A DNA stretch of 64,000 nt from Euborellia annulipes. Taxonomy: Eukaryota > Arthropoda > Insecta > Dermaptera > Anisolabididae. Below are positions 53,712 through 64,000 of this stretch, in pieces (position 1 is the first letter of the stretch; each line of letters starts with the position of its first letter). The stretch is taken from the NCBI GenBank assembly GCA_023213315.1, contig JAKCPI010009427.1, forward strand, positions 1-64,000, in the 5' to 3' direction. Made by a program: the position numbers and the translations under genes. The notes below the pieces were generated by a model, which worked only from the letters and a program-made list of their open reading frames with translations, was not told the origin of the DNA and ran no database searches.

Positions 53712-55015
53712 ATGGCAAACATAAAAAAAATCAAACTAGGGAAAAGAGACTGGAAAAAGCGTCTTTTTTTATGCTATCAAAAAACTAAGAATGATCCGGT
53801 TAAATATACCGAATTAAAAGAAAAACGAAAACAAACATATAAAAAAAAGGGAGAAATTAAGACTATTAAAGAGATGACTGAAAGGGAACAAAGGGCTGTT
53901 CGAAAAATATGGAGAGAGAAAGCTAGAAAACATAGAATGCGCCGGAAGCTACAATTTTCATTAAATTATTCGGCTATGCCCCCTGCGTCTAATAATGATG
54001 TCCAATCTCTACACCCGCAAAATACTGTCGCTCTCGCAGCTAAAAAAACGTTCAAAAAGTCAACGAAAACATCGGAATAGAGTTATTAATAAACAAAAAT
54101 ATGAAATAAAACAATTACGACAAAAGGTACATTATTATCAAAAGAAGCTGAGGCGCTTAAAACAACATAAAATGTCTCCAAATGCAAAGGTTGCCGATCT
54201 TTTAAGTAATAATATTAAAAAGAATGTGGAACAGGTGAAAAAAAAAAATTATTTAGTGAGGTGATCCAAAGTCAACTTAAAGAAAATTTAATGGGGTTGG
54301 AGAATCCCAGCCTACTATATAAAGAAAATTTAGTTCTGACAAAGAATGATAAGGAAAAGAAGTTATTTAAAAAAGTTTTAAGTGGGAAAATAGTGAGCAA
54401 GTATAAAGTGTTGAACGAAATTAATATGGAACCTACAAAACAATCAATTACTGGAGATAAAAGTTTATTAGATATGACACGAAAAAGACAAGAAAGGATA
54501 AAACGAGCCCAAAAATAGATAAACTAGTCTCCGAGTTTTTTGAAAAAGATTGCAATAGTGGATTATGCCCAGGTAAAAATGATAGTATTACAAAATCGCA
54601 ATACTTTCTCTCCTATATATTTCATATAGGGTACGAGAAAGTAAAATAAGATTAAAAAAGAGATTGTTACAGGGCACTATGAAAAATCTACACAAAAAGT
54701 TTATAAAAACAAAAAAAATATACTGTTAAGTTATGCAATGTTTTGTCGCCTACGACCTTTTTGGGTTGTAGCCTCAAGCATCCACAAGAGATAAACTTGT
54801 TTATGTGTTACTCACGCAAACATGAATCTGATCTTGGTTTCCTTAAAACAGGCACATATTATAGATTTTCCAAACTATCAGGAAATGCTTAATTTTCTAT
54901 GTTGCGACCGATACAATGAAAAATGTCTTAGGCGAGAATGTGTTAACTGTAAAACACGTTCTATACATTATCAAGAATTTACAATTTCATATATATATAA
55001 TATAATGCAAGATAT
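53712..55015 (+). pseudogene. Decayed transposon-associated gene of an arthropod/cnidarian-type family
   Basis: The frame starts at ATG 53712 (MANIKKIKLG). An N-terminal region rich in Lys/Arg/Glu looks like a coiled coil (EMTEREQRAVRKIWREKARK). Frameshifts occur near 54041-54050 and 54240-54250, both in A-runs, and near 54512. The reading then gives KIDKLVSEFFEKDCNSG and LCPGKNDSIT, and is interrupted at about 54588-54650 by the hairpin end of repeat A. It resumes with GTMKNLHKKF and YAMFCRLRPFWVVAS, then DTCLC-like and FLCCDRYNEKCLRRECVNC boxes after an in-frame stop. The order DDxNSxxxPGKKDT..NLHKKF..SYxxFCRxRPFWV..CCD..NExC is one I remember from multicopy uncharacterised proteins of aphids, other insects and Hydra, probably transposon-borne. 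The molecular function is unknown. This copy is nonfunctional. Confidence 0.6.
54588..54650 (-). mobile_element. Repeat A terminal hairpin inserted in the decayed transposon gene
   Basis: ATCGCAATACTTTCTCTCCT, ATATTTCATATAGGGTACG and AGAAAGTAAAA interrupt the coding reading between KNDSIT and the KRLLQGT segment. Confidence 0.65.
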
Positions 55016-55334
55016 TGTTCAACGGCTGGGAGAAGACTATATGGAAGAAGCGAGGAGAGATGCTGACTCAGCGGAGTTCCAACGAATGTATAAAGCACTG
55101 AATTGGAACCTAGGAGAGAATGGCTATATGTCTGAGCGTCTGAGTCCTAAAGACATTAGGTGGATCAAGAAGCTACGAGGAGAAGCAGTCGATCTAAACT
55201 ATAAGCCATGGCTGAGAAGAGACTACAGATGTAGCCTATGCAACTGCAATGGAAAAGAAGATATTTTTCACTTCTTGGCGGCATGCCCAATTCTGGCGTA
55301 TGCCCGGCAGAGATGGCTGAAAAAAAGTGATTAA
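54822..55334 (+). pseudogene. Chimeric open frame: transposon-type Cys box fused to LINE C-terminus
   Basis: This single open frame of 170 codons joins two unrelated parts. The first 45 or so residues belong to the decayed transposon-type gene (LCCDRYNEKCLRRECVNCKT). From about residue 60 the sequence (YMEEARRDADSAEFQRMYKA and later KDIRWIKKLRGEAVDLN) ends in a finger CSLCNCNGKEDIFHFLAACP, a C-x2-C-x8-H-x4-C arrangement found at the C-terminus of LINE ORF2. The stop at 55334 is followed directly by the 3' UTR shared with repeat B. The simplest reading is that a short, 5'-truncated LINE inserted in frame. Nothing shows that the fusion is translated. Confidence 0.65.
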
Positions 55335-55432
55335 AGAGACATACATACAAAGAACTGAAGGACTATCTATCCCAGCTCGGGCAGCTCGTGGTCGCCATCC
55401 ACGTACCCACAAGATGTGGGCCCCTGAGCGAA
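55020..55432 (+). mobile_element. 5'-truncated LINE tail with the repeat B 3' UTR
   Basis: This holds the last 100 or so codons of a LINE ORF2, ending in a Cys/His finger, followed by about 95 bp. Those 95 bp are nearly identical to the 3' part of repeat B at 2620-2712 (both contain GGTCGCCATCCACGTACCCA) and end in a TATA-type simple tail. The upstream junction with the decayed transposon gene lies near 55015. Confidence 0.7.
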
Positions 55433-55564
55433 TATATATAAGATATAAGATCCTATAAACTCCGGACCATGAGTCTAAAGCTCTAGAGCAATTAATCAAA
55501 AAATTCATTAGTGAGTTAGTTATTTAGAATGTCTGCCTTATTTTATTTATTCCTCCCTACCCGT

Positions 55565-55770
55565 ATATATATATAACAACTTAAATATAAAATTTCAACC
55601 TTCTAGCTCTTTTCGTTCTTGAGATATTTTGTTCACAAACACACAGACCATGTTGCGAAAACCACTTTTTTGGACTCAGGAGACCTCAAAACGTGTATAT
55701 CCATCAAAATCTTGACATCGTATTTTTGACATGAATTCAATACTTTGTATATATATATTAACATAGTAAA
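55565..55770 (-). mobile_element. Repeat A 5' fragment
   Basis: AATATAAAATTTCAACCTTC, TTGAGATATTTTGTTCACAA, CAGGAGACCTCAAAACGTG and TCAAAATCTTGACATCG. Confidence 0.55.
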
Positions 55771-56203
55771 AATAAATTTTCACATTTCCCAATAGAAATA
55801 TTATATTATATTAATATATTATACCTTTTTATAAATTATGACGAGGTGTAATTGATTCTAATTAGAAAGATTTTTGCCAATTAAACGAAATTGTGAAGTG
55901 CTTTTAAAAATAAAAAGCCGATGGTTTGTTTTATTAAAGAGGCGAGAGAGAGAGAGAGAGCAACAGAAGCTGCAATGGCGTCGAGCACTTAGGCTTAATA
56001 TTAATTATAATTCTATTATCATGAACAAAGAAAGAATAGAATGCTTCAATTTTCCAATAATCAATGATAATAAATGTGATTAAAGAGAAATGCGAAAAAT
56101 AATTATTATTTTGGATATTAAAAGGAAAAGACAGAACACCTTAACTGTATTAACAAAAGCAAATGGATGTTGCAGTACATATCTTTCTTAAACTATTATT
56201 TGC

Positions 56204-56290
56204 TTAAGAACGTCTCCCTTTTAGGAATCCAACCACGAAATGCTCATTGGATCCTGATATGATGCTGCAATTTAGGTGTCTGGCTTTTAT
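56204..56290 (-). CDS. Candidate terminal exon, product unknown
   Basis: On the minus strand a long pyrimidine tract ending CTCTTACAG stops at 56291. Behind it, one frame gives IKARHLNCSIISGSNEHFVV and eight more residues before TAA at 56204. A second phase gives KSQTPKLQHHIRIQ before TGA at 56244. The surrounding 600 bp are not repetitive. I do not recognise the product. The strong acceptor and the unusual residue mix are the only support. No upstream exon was found, so this may be a chance acceptor. Confidence 0.22.
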   Translation of the reverse strand: MKARHLNCSIISGSNEHFVVGFLKGRRS

Positions 56291-56474
56291 CTGTAAGAGA
56301 AAAAAAAATAAAAGAAAAAAAAAAGAACCTGAGTGTCTAGGTTAAAAAGTAATGTTAGAAGATTTATTAAAGAGAGAAAGTTTCTAAGTGGACAAAAATA
56401 TTTATATGTATATACACTCAGTTTGTTTTTATACGAATTTCAAAACTTAACCAAAAAAAAATTCACTTTTATTT

Positions 56475-57000
56475 TACTTTCTCATACTGCATGTTAATAT
56501 AAAATTATATTCAAGAGAAAGTATTGGATTTGTCGAAAATTCGATGTCGAGATTTTGATGGAAATATACGTTTTGAAGTCAACTGACTCTGGGTCTCACA
56601 AGTCTGTGATCAAAATAAAGTATTAAGGAAATAAGCTAAGATGTTAAAATTTTATATCAAGTTATTAGGTTACCAATTGAGGATTTAAAAGCTTTTTAAC
56701 AAAATCGGTCAAAGAGTACTAGCACTTTACTGATATACTTTTTCAGTTTTATTCGATTTTTTCAAAATTCGCTTTAACGATTTTGATTAAAATTCATAAA
56801 TCAATTATTACTTTCTCTTACCCTATATATGAAATATATAGAGAGAGAAAGAATTGGTTTCATTTTTTAGATGTTCTTTAAAATGTATATTCTCATTTTG
56901 CATTCAAAATTGTTTGAAGAACACTTTACTCTTGTACTTCAGTATGAAGGAAATGATCTACGATGTTCAATTTTTATATTAAAAGATATGAGTCAAGGGT
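56475..57000 (+). mobile_element. Repeat A copy with a second hairpin inserted
   Basis: The 5' hairpin at 56475-56525, core words, then at 56807-56855 a further TTACTTTCTCTTACCCTATA hairpin inserted before TTTTTTAGATGTTCTTTAAA. One copy's end has landed inside another. Confidence 0.6.
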
Positions 57001-57469
57001 TCGCCATCTATTGTCCCCCTCTAGGCCAGGATGAGAAGGAATGCAATTAACGGTTTTTGAACATTATCTATATACGTATATAGATAGATACTCTTTTAAA
57101 ATATACCCACAATTACAATCAGACTTGTTGAAATTTATTTTTTTATTTTTACTAATTTGGTAAAAAGTCTATCCCATTTACGTTGACGTCCCCAAGGTTC
57201 AGTCATATGTCTTATTTTATTTATGGTCTACATAATTCGCATCGGAAAATATAACCGGTATTGAAATTATCATATGAGGACCTCTAGAACTATATTTTAT
57301 GACATCAGGGTAGGTACAGTACTTTACCATAAGCTACCCTGGGGTCGATTTTAAATTAAGCCAATCGAACAAATCGATTTAATAAAAAAAGTGAAAAATC
57401 TGTTATTATTAATGATAATCGAAGATATTTAAACTTGAAATTAAAAAAAAAAAGTAAAATTTTAATAAA

Positions 57470-57990
57470 AGAAAAATACGGGGTGACTGGCCGCACAGCA
57501 AATAACTTTATCTTACCTTCGGTAATTGAAAGTTGTTCTGAACTAGTCACACCGGATTTTTTTGTTTCGTCATATATCTAGTTTCCGACAGTACGGTATA
57601 TTTGAATTAAAGATATAAAATTTATAAACAGGAAAATAGTAATATTTTGCTGGTAGCAACCATTTCTTCTTATGAAGTACAATAGTAAAGTGTGCTTCAA
57701 ACAATTTTCAGTGCAAAATGAGAATATACATTTTAAAGAGTATCTAAAAAATAATTGATTTATGAATTTTAATCAAAATTGTTAGAGCGAATTTTGACAA
57801 AATCAAAAAAAAAAAAACTGAAAAAGTACATCCTAGTACTTTTTGGCCGATTTAGTTCAAAAGTATCTTGTTACGTTTGAAATATAAAATTTCTACCTCG
57901 TCGTTTTTTTCATTCTTGAGATATTTTGTTCACAGACATATTTTAGGACTCACTTTTTTGGATTCATCTAACCTCAAAACGTGTATTTCA
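57470..57990 (-). mobile_element. Repeat A copy, nearly complete
   Basis: The closing hairpin GGGTGACTGGCCGCACAGC/CTAGTCACACCGGATTTTT, then core words down to CCTCAAAACGTGTATTTCA. Confidence 0.6.
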
Positions 57991-58249
57991 TTGGATTATC
58001 ACAGAATGAAGAGATGTGGAAAAGTGTAGAGGGGGATTTAGGGGTGCCGACCCTGCAGCAGGGAATTAAAGTAAAGAAAGTGGAAGAGGGGGATATTAAA
58101 AACAAAATTTTATGACTAACTAGGGAAAGAAAACAAAAATTTTTTAATTTTTTTTTACTAAAATTTTCTATTAAAAATTGAAAAATTTCTTATAGAAATT
58201 ATTTTTCATAGTTTGAAAGAGGCCTAATTTGTGAATGTAGAATTTGAAA

Positions 58250-58390
58250 GGAGAAATAAATAAAATGTAATTCACAGTCAACGTTTTGTATGCTATTCGC
58301 ATTCTTCTTCAAGAAAAAATTAAACAACTTCCTGAAGAAGAGTACGACCAGACTTAGAAACGTTGACTATAAAATTTACAAAATGTTAGA
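58250..58390. mobile_element. Small foldback with weak hammerhead-like motif
   Basis: CACAGTCAACGTTTTGTATG and AAACGTTGACTATAAAATTT are inverted arms. On the plus strand CTGAAGA, a weak stem and GAAACGTT occur in the right order (58332-58364), but stem I is only two pairs. Confidence 0.45.
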
Positions 58391-59179
58391 GATAAAATTC
58401 AATAACGCTTGTTTTTGTTTTTCTTCATCACTGTATATGACGTGTTTATATAAAATTATTTTATTTTCTCATTAATTTAATAAATTAAATAAAATTCCCA
58501 TTTCAAATTATATTTGCTTGAGCTTCTTTCAACCAGAAAGCTTCTTTATTTATTAATTTTATTTGGAATCAATTTGTTTATGCTCGGCAGAGTGGATACG
58601 AAGCCCCTACGATTCATTTAATATATAAATAAATATATATACTGTATATATATAAACGAACATATAAGATTTTTTAAGAGGTTAATTCTAAACTTATCAA
58701 ACAATCAGTCTCAACAGCCACCTTGAATATATCAAAGAAAATGAATTTCTTTATTAAAAAAAAAAAAAGAAAAAATTTTTTTCATTAATGTATGATTTAT
58801 TACAATACGAATTGTTCAATGCAAATAATGATGAGAAAATTAATAAAATTTCTTTCATTTAATTCATGTATTTTATATTCTTATAAAAAGAAATAAGTAG
58901 AGTGGATACTACAAGTTCATCCCAAGGGTCAATGCGAGGTGTTCCTTCTGCATTAAAAAAAAAAAGATAATAAATTAAAAAAACAAAAGGCCGAAACTAC
59001 GCATTGCGCACGTCTTTTCGAAAGATGATTATAAATTTACAGGTATGAAACCAGAATATGAATACTAGGTTCGGTCATAGTAAATTGTTAAATGAAAGTT
59101 GTAGGCCCTAACACATATCAAATATCGAATATTATATTCTTCAAACTTTGAGTGAAAATTTCTTTCTGTGTGTTGAAAT

Positions 59180-59715
59180 TGTTTTTTACTTTCTCTTACA
59201 CTATATATGAAATATATGGAGAGAGAAATTTTTGCGATCATTCGATGTCAAGATTTTGATGAATGAGGTCTCCTGAATCCAAAAAAGGTCTGTCTGTGTG
59301 TACTGATTTTTAGCATGAAGGAATTGAGCTACTGGAATGAAATTGTATATTTAAGTTAGGTACCCTCCCGGACATTCAAACTAAGCTTTTGAACAAAATG
59401 GCCCAAACTAGTACTTTACCTCAGTTTTTTCTCAAAATTCGCTCTTTGTTTAAAATTCATAAATACATGAACTTTAAAATGTATATTCTCATTTTGCTCT
59501 AAAAGTGTTTTGAAGTACACTTTACTCTTGTACTTCATAGGAAAGATAAAAGAAATGGTTGCCATGGTAACAAAATATAAATATTTTTCTTTTTTTACAT
59601 TAAAATTCATATAAAACAACTATTTTTTAGATGCTCTTTAAAAAGTATATAGGTAAAATTTTTCTTGAAAATTGTTTGAAGTATACTTTACTGATGTAGT
59701 ATTTCAGATTTTTCA
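59180..59715 (+). mobile_element. Repeat A copy
   Basis: Hairpin TTACTTTCTCTTACACTATA/GGAGAGAGAAA, TTCGATGTCAAGATTTTGAT, GCTTTTGAACAAAATGGCCC and GAAATGGTTGCCATGGTAAC. Confidence 0.6.
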
Positions 59716-60365
59716 TTTCGGCTCTTCCTTCTATAGAGCCAATGTTAAATCCCTATGGGTATGTTAATTTCGATTCAAAAGGGGGTCCCCTTTGAACTTT
59801 TTAAACATGTAAAAATATTTTTTCCAATTCTAATGAAATTTTATATTTATTTAGGATTCTCTATTGGGTATAAATAATCCAAATATGAGATTAAAATTTT
59901 GAAAAATAACCATAGTTTCAAGCAAGGGCGGATCCAGAGGTGTTTCTCGGGGGGGGGGGGTAATCTGGTGTGACTGGTCGCACAGCACATAATTTTTTTC
60001 TTAATTTCGGTAATTTAAAGGCGCATTCTGTACTTGTTTGCCAGAATATAAAATACACATCAAATTTGTAAGTATTAATTTTTAAAATTTTATATTAAAA
60101 ATAATTTTTTTTTCGAAAAAAGTTTGTTTTTTTTCAAATCTCGGGGGGGGGGGGGGTAATTACCCCCTTTACCCCCTCCCTTGTATCCGCCCTTGGTTTC
60201 AAGCAGTCAACATTTAAAATGCAAGTTTGGAACTACGGAGCTATGGGAAACTAAATATATCTCGACACAAAAAATCTGCTGTTACCAGAACGGTGCACAA
60301 CTTTCTCTTACCGAAGGGTAAAAGAAAGTTGTGTGCTGTGCGCCAATCACACCAGATTTTTTATA
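59715..60365 (+). mobile_element. Repeat A-associated module split by repeat C
   Basis: The module GAGCCAATGTTAAATCCCTA, AAAAGGGGGTCCCCTTTGA is followed by repeat C at 59933-60195, then CAGTCAACATTTAAAATGC and the closing hairpin CGGTGCACAACTTTCTCTTA/GTGCTGTGCGCCAATCACAC. It closely matches 1690-2165. Confidence 0.65.
59933..60195. mobile_element. Repeat C with 8-bp duplication GTTTCAAG
   Basis: The ends CAAGGGCGGATCCAGAGG and TTGTATCCGCCCTTG are bordered by GTTTCAAG at 59925-59932 and 60196-60203. Its absence at the homologous site near 1885-1900 shows the empty target. Confidence 0.93.
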
Positions 60366-60369
60366 TATA

Positions 60370-62050
60370 ATATGGTTCCTAGTTTATATATTCAGAAGTC
60401 TTTTTAATAAAATGAAGACAATAAATTGTAAATATATTACGAACTCAGGTGGTTAGAATTTGCCTAATTTTGATTTTAGAATTAACTTGCACTTTTCCTT
60501 CTTAAAGAGGAATTCCTTTGTTTACGATTCTAGTTTTTATCGTTGCAACCAAGTAATAAGCTGATAGAACAACGTAACTACCCATTTATTAGTTTTTAAA
60601 GTTAAAAGTCCTTTAAAAGCGAATATTACTTCGTTGGAATAATTTTTATTTTGCCGACTACCATCAAACGTACGGAATAGAAAATTTTAAATTCCAGCAG
60701 GGTAATTTGTGAAAACCACGTCATCATTTTGCACAAATTGACTTAAAAGATTTTATATAGATAGGTAGGTGGTCTAACCATCAAGGCGTTTCGATAATGC
60801 CTAATTAAATCATTAATGAATTTATAAATGGTTCTAAAGGCAAGCACAACAAAAAAATGATTATTCTTGTAAGGAGTATTAACAATTTTAGTATTTAAAA
60901 TATGATAATTATATTCAAACTTGAGCATGTGGAGAATAGAAGATACTCTGACAACCATTCACAGCGCGCCCTTATATTTTCACAAATAATATCCAAACAT
61001 GAACAATATTGACAACGCAGCATTTGTCTCTTATTTTTGAGATGAAATACACAAAGTGAGTTAAGAGACGCACACAAAACCAACCTTGTGTCATTCGGAA
61101 TAAAGACTCAGTTTTTTTTTATGACAATTCAATTTTTGATAAATAAAATACACACTCTATTTTGTTAAATCAAATTTGAGTCATTTCTATTTTTTTATGT
61201 TTTTTATTGAGAATAAAAAAAATTTTCTAAATGTTTGAATAATCAAATAAAACCAAGTAATTTCAATGTAAGGTACCCAAAAGAGTATATATTATACAGA
61301 AAAACTTAATAAATATCCAGTTCTAGATAATGTTAAGTATACTTAGTACAAAAACATCCTCAAATATCGAAAAAGATTTTCCTTAAGCCAACCCAAAGAC
61401 CTCATTCAAATTCTACAGACGACTCAAAAAAAAAAAAAGAACTTTCCATTCAATCGATCCAGGGTTCTTTTAAAAAATAAAAAAATTCTTTCTTGTTTTT
61501 TGTTATACTTATATACAAGCCTATATTAATAATTTAATCCTAGAGTAGGCAAGTCATATGTTTAGGTTTTCTACATAATATAATTTAACATGTTGTTTAG
61601 GTTGTTTATTAATCTCGTTAAGATTAATACAATCAATACTCTCTACTAGAAGTTAAGCAAACCATGATGGATTTTTTGATCTAGAGTTCCTCAATAGAGA
61701 AGAACACGTTAAGTTTTTCTAGAAACAAAAGAGAAATGGTTACCAATGATTTTCAAAAACAAATTTATATATTGTTCGTCATGGCACTTCACTAAGATGG
61801 GACATAAAGAGACTAAAGAAATGCTAATCTTAGTGTGGGTAACTCGTAGTCGCCGTACACGTACTCACAAAGAATATGAGCCCCTAAGTGATTAATATAA
61901 CTATTTTTTTTTACTTAAATAGTCAGTCGTGTGATTAGACGTTTATACAATTTCTAAATTGTGAGTTTAAGTTAAATTTTAAAAATTTTTCATTTACATT
62001 TGTTTTAATTAAATATATATCTTTATCTGAAAATTGTTGATGCATATATG
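60370..62050. other. AT-rich stretch without a supported gene
   Basis: Two overlapping minus-strand open frames of 60-70 codons (60743-61083) have no recognisable domain or start context. A repeat B fragment lies at 61785. Nothing else is seen. Confidence 0.5.
61785..61895 (+). mobile_element. Repeat B 3' fragment
   Basis: It contains GTAACTCGTAGTCGCC, then ACGTACTCACAAAG and GAGCCCCTAAGTG, matching the 3' part of repeat B. Confidence 0.5.
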
Positions 62051-62054
62051 TATT

Positions 62055-62665
62055 TTTACTTTCTCTTGTCTATATAGACCCTATACTAGTATTTTAATAT
62101 AGCTATGTAGAGAAAGTTGTATTAATGTCAAAAATTCGAGGTTTTAAGGGAAATACACGGTCCTTGAGTCCAAAATAGTGGGTTCCGCATAATGGTCTGT
62201 GCGTGTTGACATTTTTAAGCATGAAGGAAATACGAGGTTGAAATTTTATATTTAAGTTAGACATAAAACTAAGCTTATGAACAAAATCGGTCAAAAAGTA
62301 CTAGTACTTTACTGATGCACTTTTTTAATTTTTTTTTTTTTTTGATTTTCTCAAAATTCGCTCTAACGATTTTGATTAAAATTCATATTCTCATTTTTTC
62401 CTCAAAATTGTTTGAAGCACACTTTATTCTTGTACTTCATAGGAAAGATAGGAGGAATGGTTGCCATGTGTTGCCGTGTGCTTCAAACATTTTTGAGGGC
62501 AAAATGAGAATATGAATTTTAAAAAGCATCTTAAAAATAATTGATTTATAAATTTTAATCGAAGTCGTTAGAGCGAGTTTTGAGAAAATCGAAAAAAAAT
62601 AAAAATAAAAAAGTACATCAGTAAAACACTAGCACTTTTTGGACGATTTTGTTCAAAAGCCTCAG
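62055..62665. mobile_element. Two repeat A copies head to head
   Basis: A plus-strand copy (62055-62465, from TTTTACTTTCTCTTGTCTAT to GGAGGAATGGTTGCCATG) meets a minus-strand copy (62466-62665, from GTGTGCTTCAAACATTTTTG to TTTTGGACGATTTTGTTC). Confidence 0.6.
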
Positions 62666-63449
62666 GGGCGTCATAAGAATAATCGCCCTTTTTGTATGGT
62701 GAATCATGGTATTAACCCAAGTATATCTTGAGGTAAATGCTTTTATCTGCTTAAAAGATGTCTTTCCCCAGAGAGAGGAATAGTTAGTTTTTGTAGTGAA
62801 TCGGTTTGGAGGCTTTCTGAAAATATAAATTTTTCAAAAGTTTAATCTTCGATGCTATTAGTATAGATTATTTTTGAAAGTGTTTTTAATATGCGAATGT
62901 GTCTTTGATCAAACTTTTTACTTTTTTTTTTATGTGACCTTTTGTAAAGAAACTGAATACGTCAAAACATGAATGAAGATCAATAAATATTTCGGCCATT
63001 TTTAACCTTGAATATCTAAAATTTCTGCAACATTTAATCCCAACAACTTTAAACATTAATCTCCTCATACCCGATTAAAAAATATTATATTTTTTAGTTT
63101 AATAGAGAAAAGGTCTTCAATTTTGTGTTTTAAAACAAAAATACATTAATTTTGTTTATATATGATTTATTATTAAATTAAATATTTTTTACATTTAAAA
63201 ACCCAGCCAACTTAATAAATGGAATGTTGGAATTTGTTTATAAGATGTATAATCTTCAAATTTGTTGAACATGTAACGTATATCAAAGATAGTGCCAATG
63301 AAAGCCTAAGGGGAATTATCGCCAGGAAACATACAGATACATATCCTTTGAAAGGGAATAATTAATAAATTTTGATAAAGATAAAATACAAACTTTATAA
63401 TAGTAGATATTACTGGTATGTGACACATGTCATAAAGATTTAAAGAAAT

Positions 63450-64000
63450 TATTTTTTTTTACTTTCTCTTACCTCTATATATATTTAATATATAGAGAGA
63501 AAGTATTGTATTCATGTCAAAAATTCGATGTCGAGATTTTGATGGATCTTCACGTTTTGAGGTCCCCTGAATCCAAAAAAGGGGTTTTCGAGACATGATC
63601 TGTCTGTCTGTCTCTGTGTGTGTGGGGGGGGGGGGTGCGTCTGTGAACAAAATATCTCAAGAACGGAAAAAGCTAGGAGGTTGAAATTTTATATTTAAGT
63701 TAGGCACCCCCCTGGGACGTGGCACGAAGCTTTTGAACAAAATCGGCCAAAGAGTACTAGTACTTTACTGATGCACTTTTTCAGTTTTTTTTCGATTTTC
63801 TCAAAATTTGCTCCAACGATTTTGTTTTTAATTCAAAAATCAATTATTTTTTAGATGCTCTTTAAAATGTATATTCTCATTTTGCCATTGAAATCTTCTG
63901 AAGACCACTTTACTCTTGTACTTCATAGGAAGAATAGGAGAAATGGTTGTCATGGTAACAAAATATAAATTTTTTCCCTAACTTATAAATTTTACATCTG
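63450..64000 (+). mobile_element. Repeat A copy, runs off the window
   Basis: The 5' hairpin TTACTTTCTCTTACCTCTAT, then TTCGATGTCGAGATTTTGAT, a G-run at 63625, all core words, and TTATAAATTTTACATCTG at the window end. Confidence 0.7.

Noticed and set aside
60743..61083. Two overlapping minus-strand frames that could be one frameshifted gene
   Set aside because: The residues show no family signature and there is no supporting splice site; chance cannot be excluded.

Overview
The window is eukaryotic, AT-rich DNA (roughly 70-75% A+T by eye) from an invertebrate, most likely an insect or another arthropod. The evidence is spliced host exons with GT-AG borders, introns of 7 kb and more than 20 kb, a very dense population of small DNA transposons, tRNA-derived SINEs, and LINE fragments whose reverse transcriptase resembles one I associate with ants and other insects. 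There is no sign of bacterial gene organisation. Almost all long open frames are chance readings inside repeats.

The one host gene I am confident of is unc-13 (Munc13 family, synaptic-vesicle priming) on the minus strand. Four exons join in frame: a GC-rich first coding exon (37200 to about 37296), a 30-bp microexon (36925-36954), a 103-bp exon (29775-29877) and a 242-bp exon (9045-9286). Together they encode almost the whole N-terminal C2A domain. The rest of the gene lies beyond position 1. The GC-rich stretch 37040-37560 is the likely promoter/5'UTR. A second host-like exon, at 47685-47772 on the plus strand, resembles the coiled coil of Hip1/Hip1R, but it sits among transposon ends and may be a trapped fragment.

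Region by region: 1-9044 is unc-13 intron with Tc1, mariner-like, PIF/Harbinger and foldback elements. 9287-29774 is a 20.5-kb intron with an inverted-repeat array, hAT MITEs, a large inverted duplication and a foldback with tRNA-like arms. 29878-36924 is an intron with hAT MITEs and a 93-bp minisatellite carried inside an inverted-repeat element. 38150-41760 holds two inverted copies of a probable Penelope-like 3' end. 42-47 kb is mostly SINE and MITE debris. 47.8-49.2 kb is a LINE. 53.6-55.4 kb is a decayed transposon-type gene fused in frame to a second LINE tail. 55.5-64 kb is dominated by the most abundant repeat of the window, here called repeat A, with about 30 copies.

The most interesting signal is a set of hammerhead-ribozyme-like motifs in at least six repeat families: CTGANGA, stem II, GAAAC, then GTC or GTU, closed by a matching stem I. 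In two families the catalytic-core positions 3 and 8, which pair in the folded ribozyme, have both changed from C/G to U/A. In all of them loop III is reduced to the self-complementary ACGT, which would favour paired (dimeric) ribozymes.
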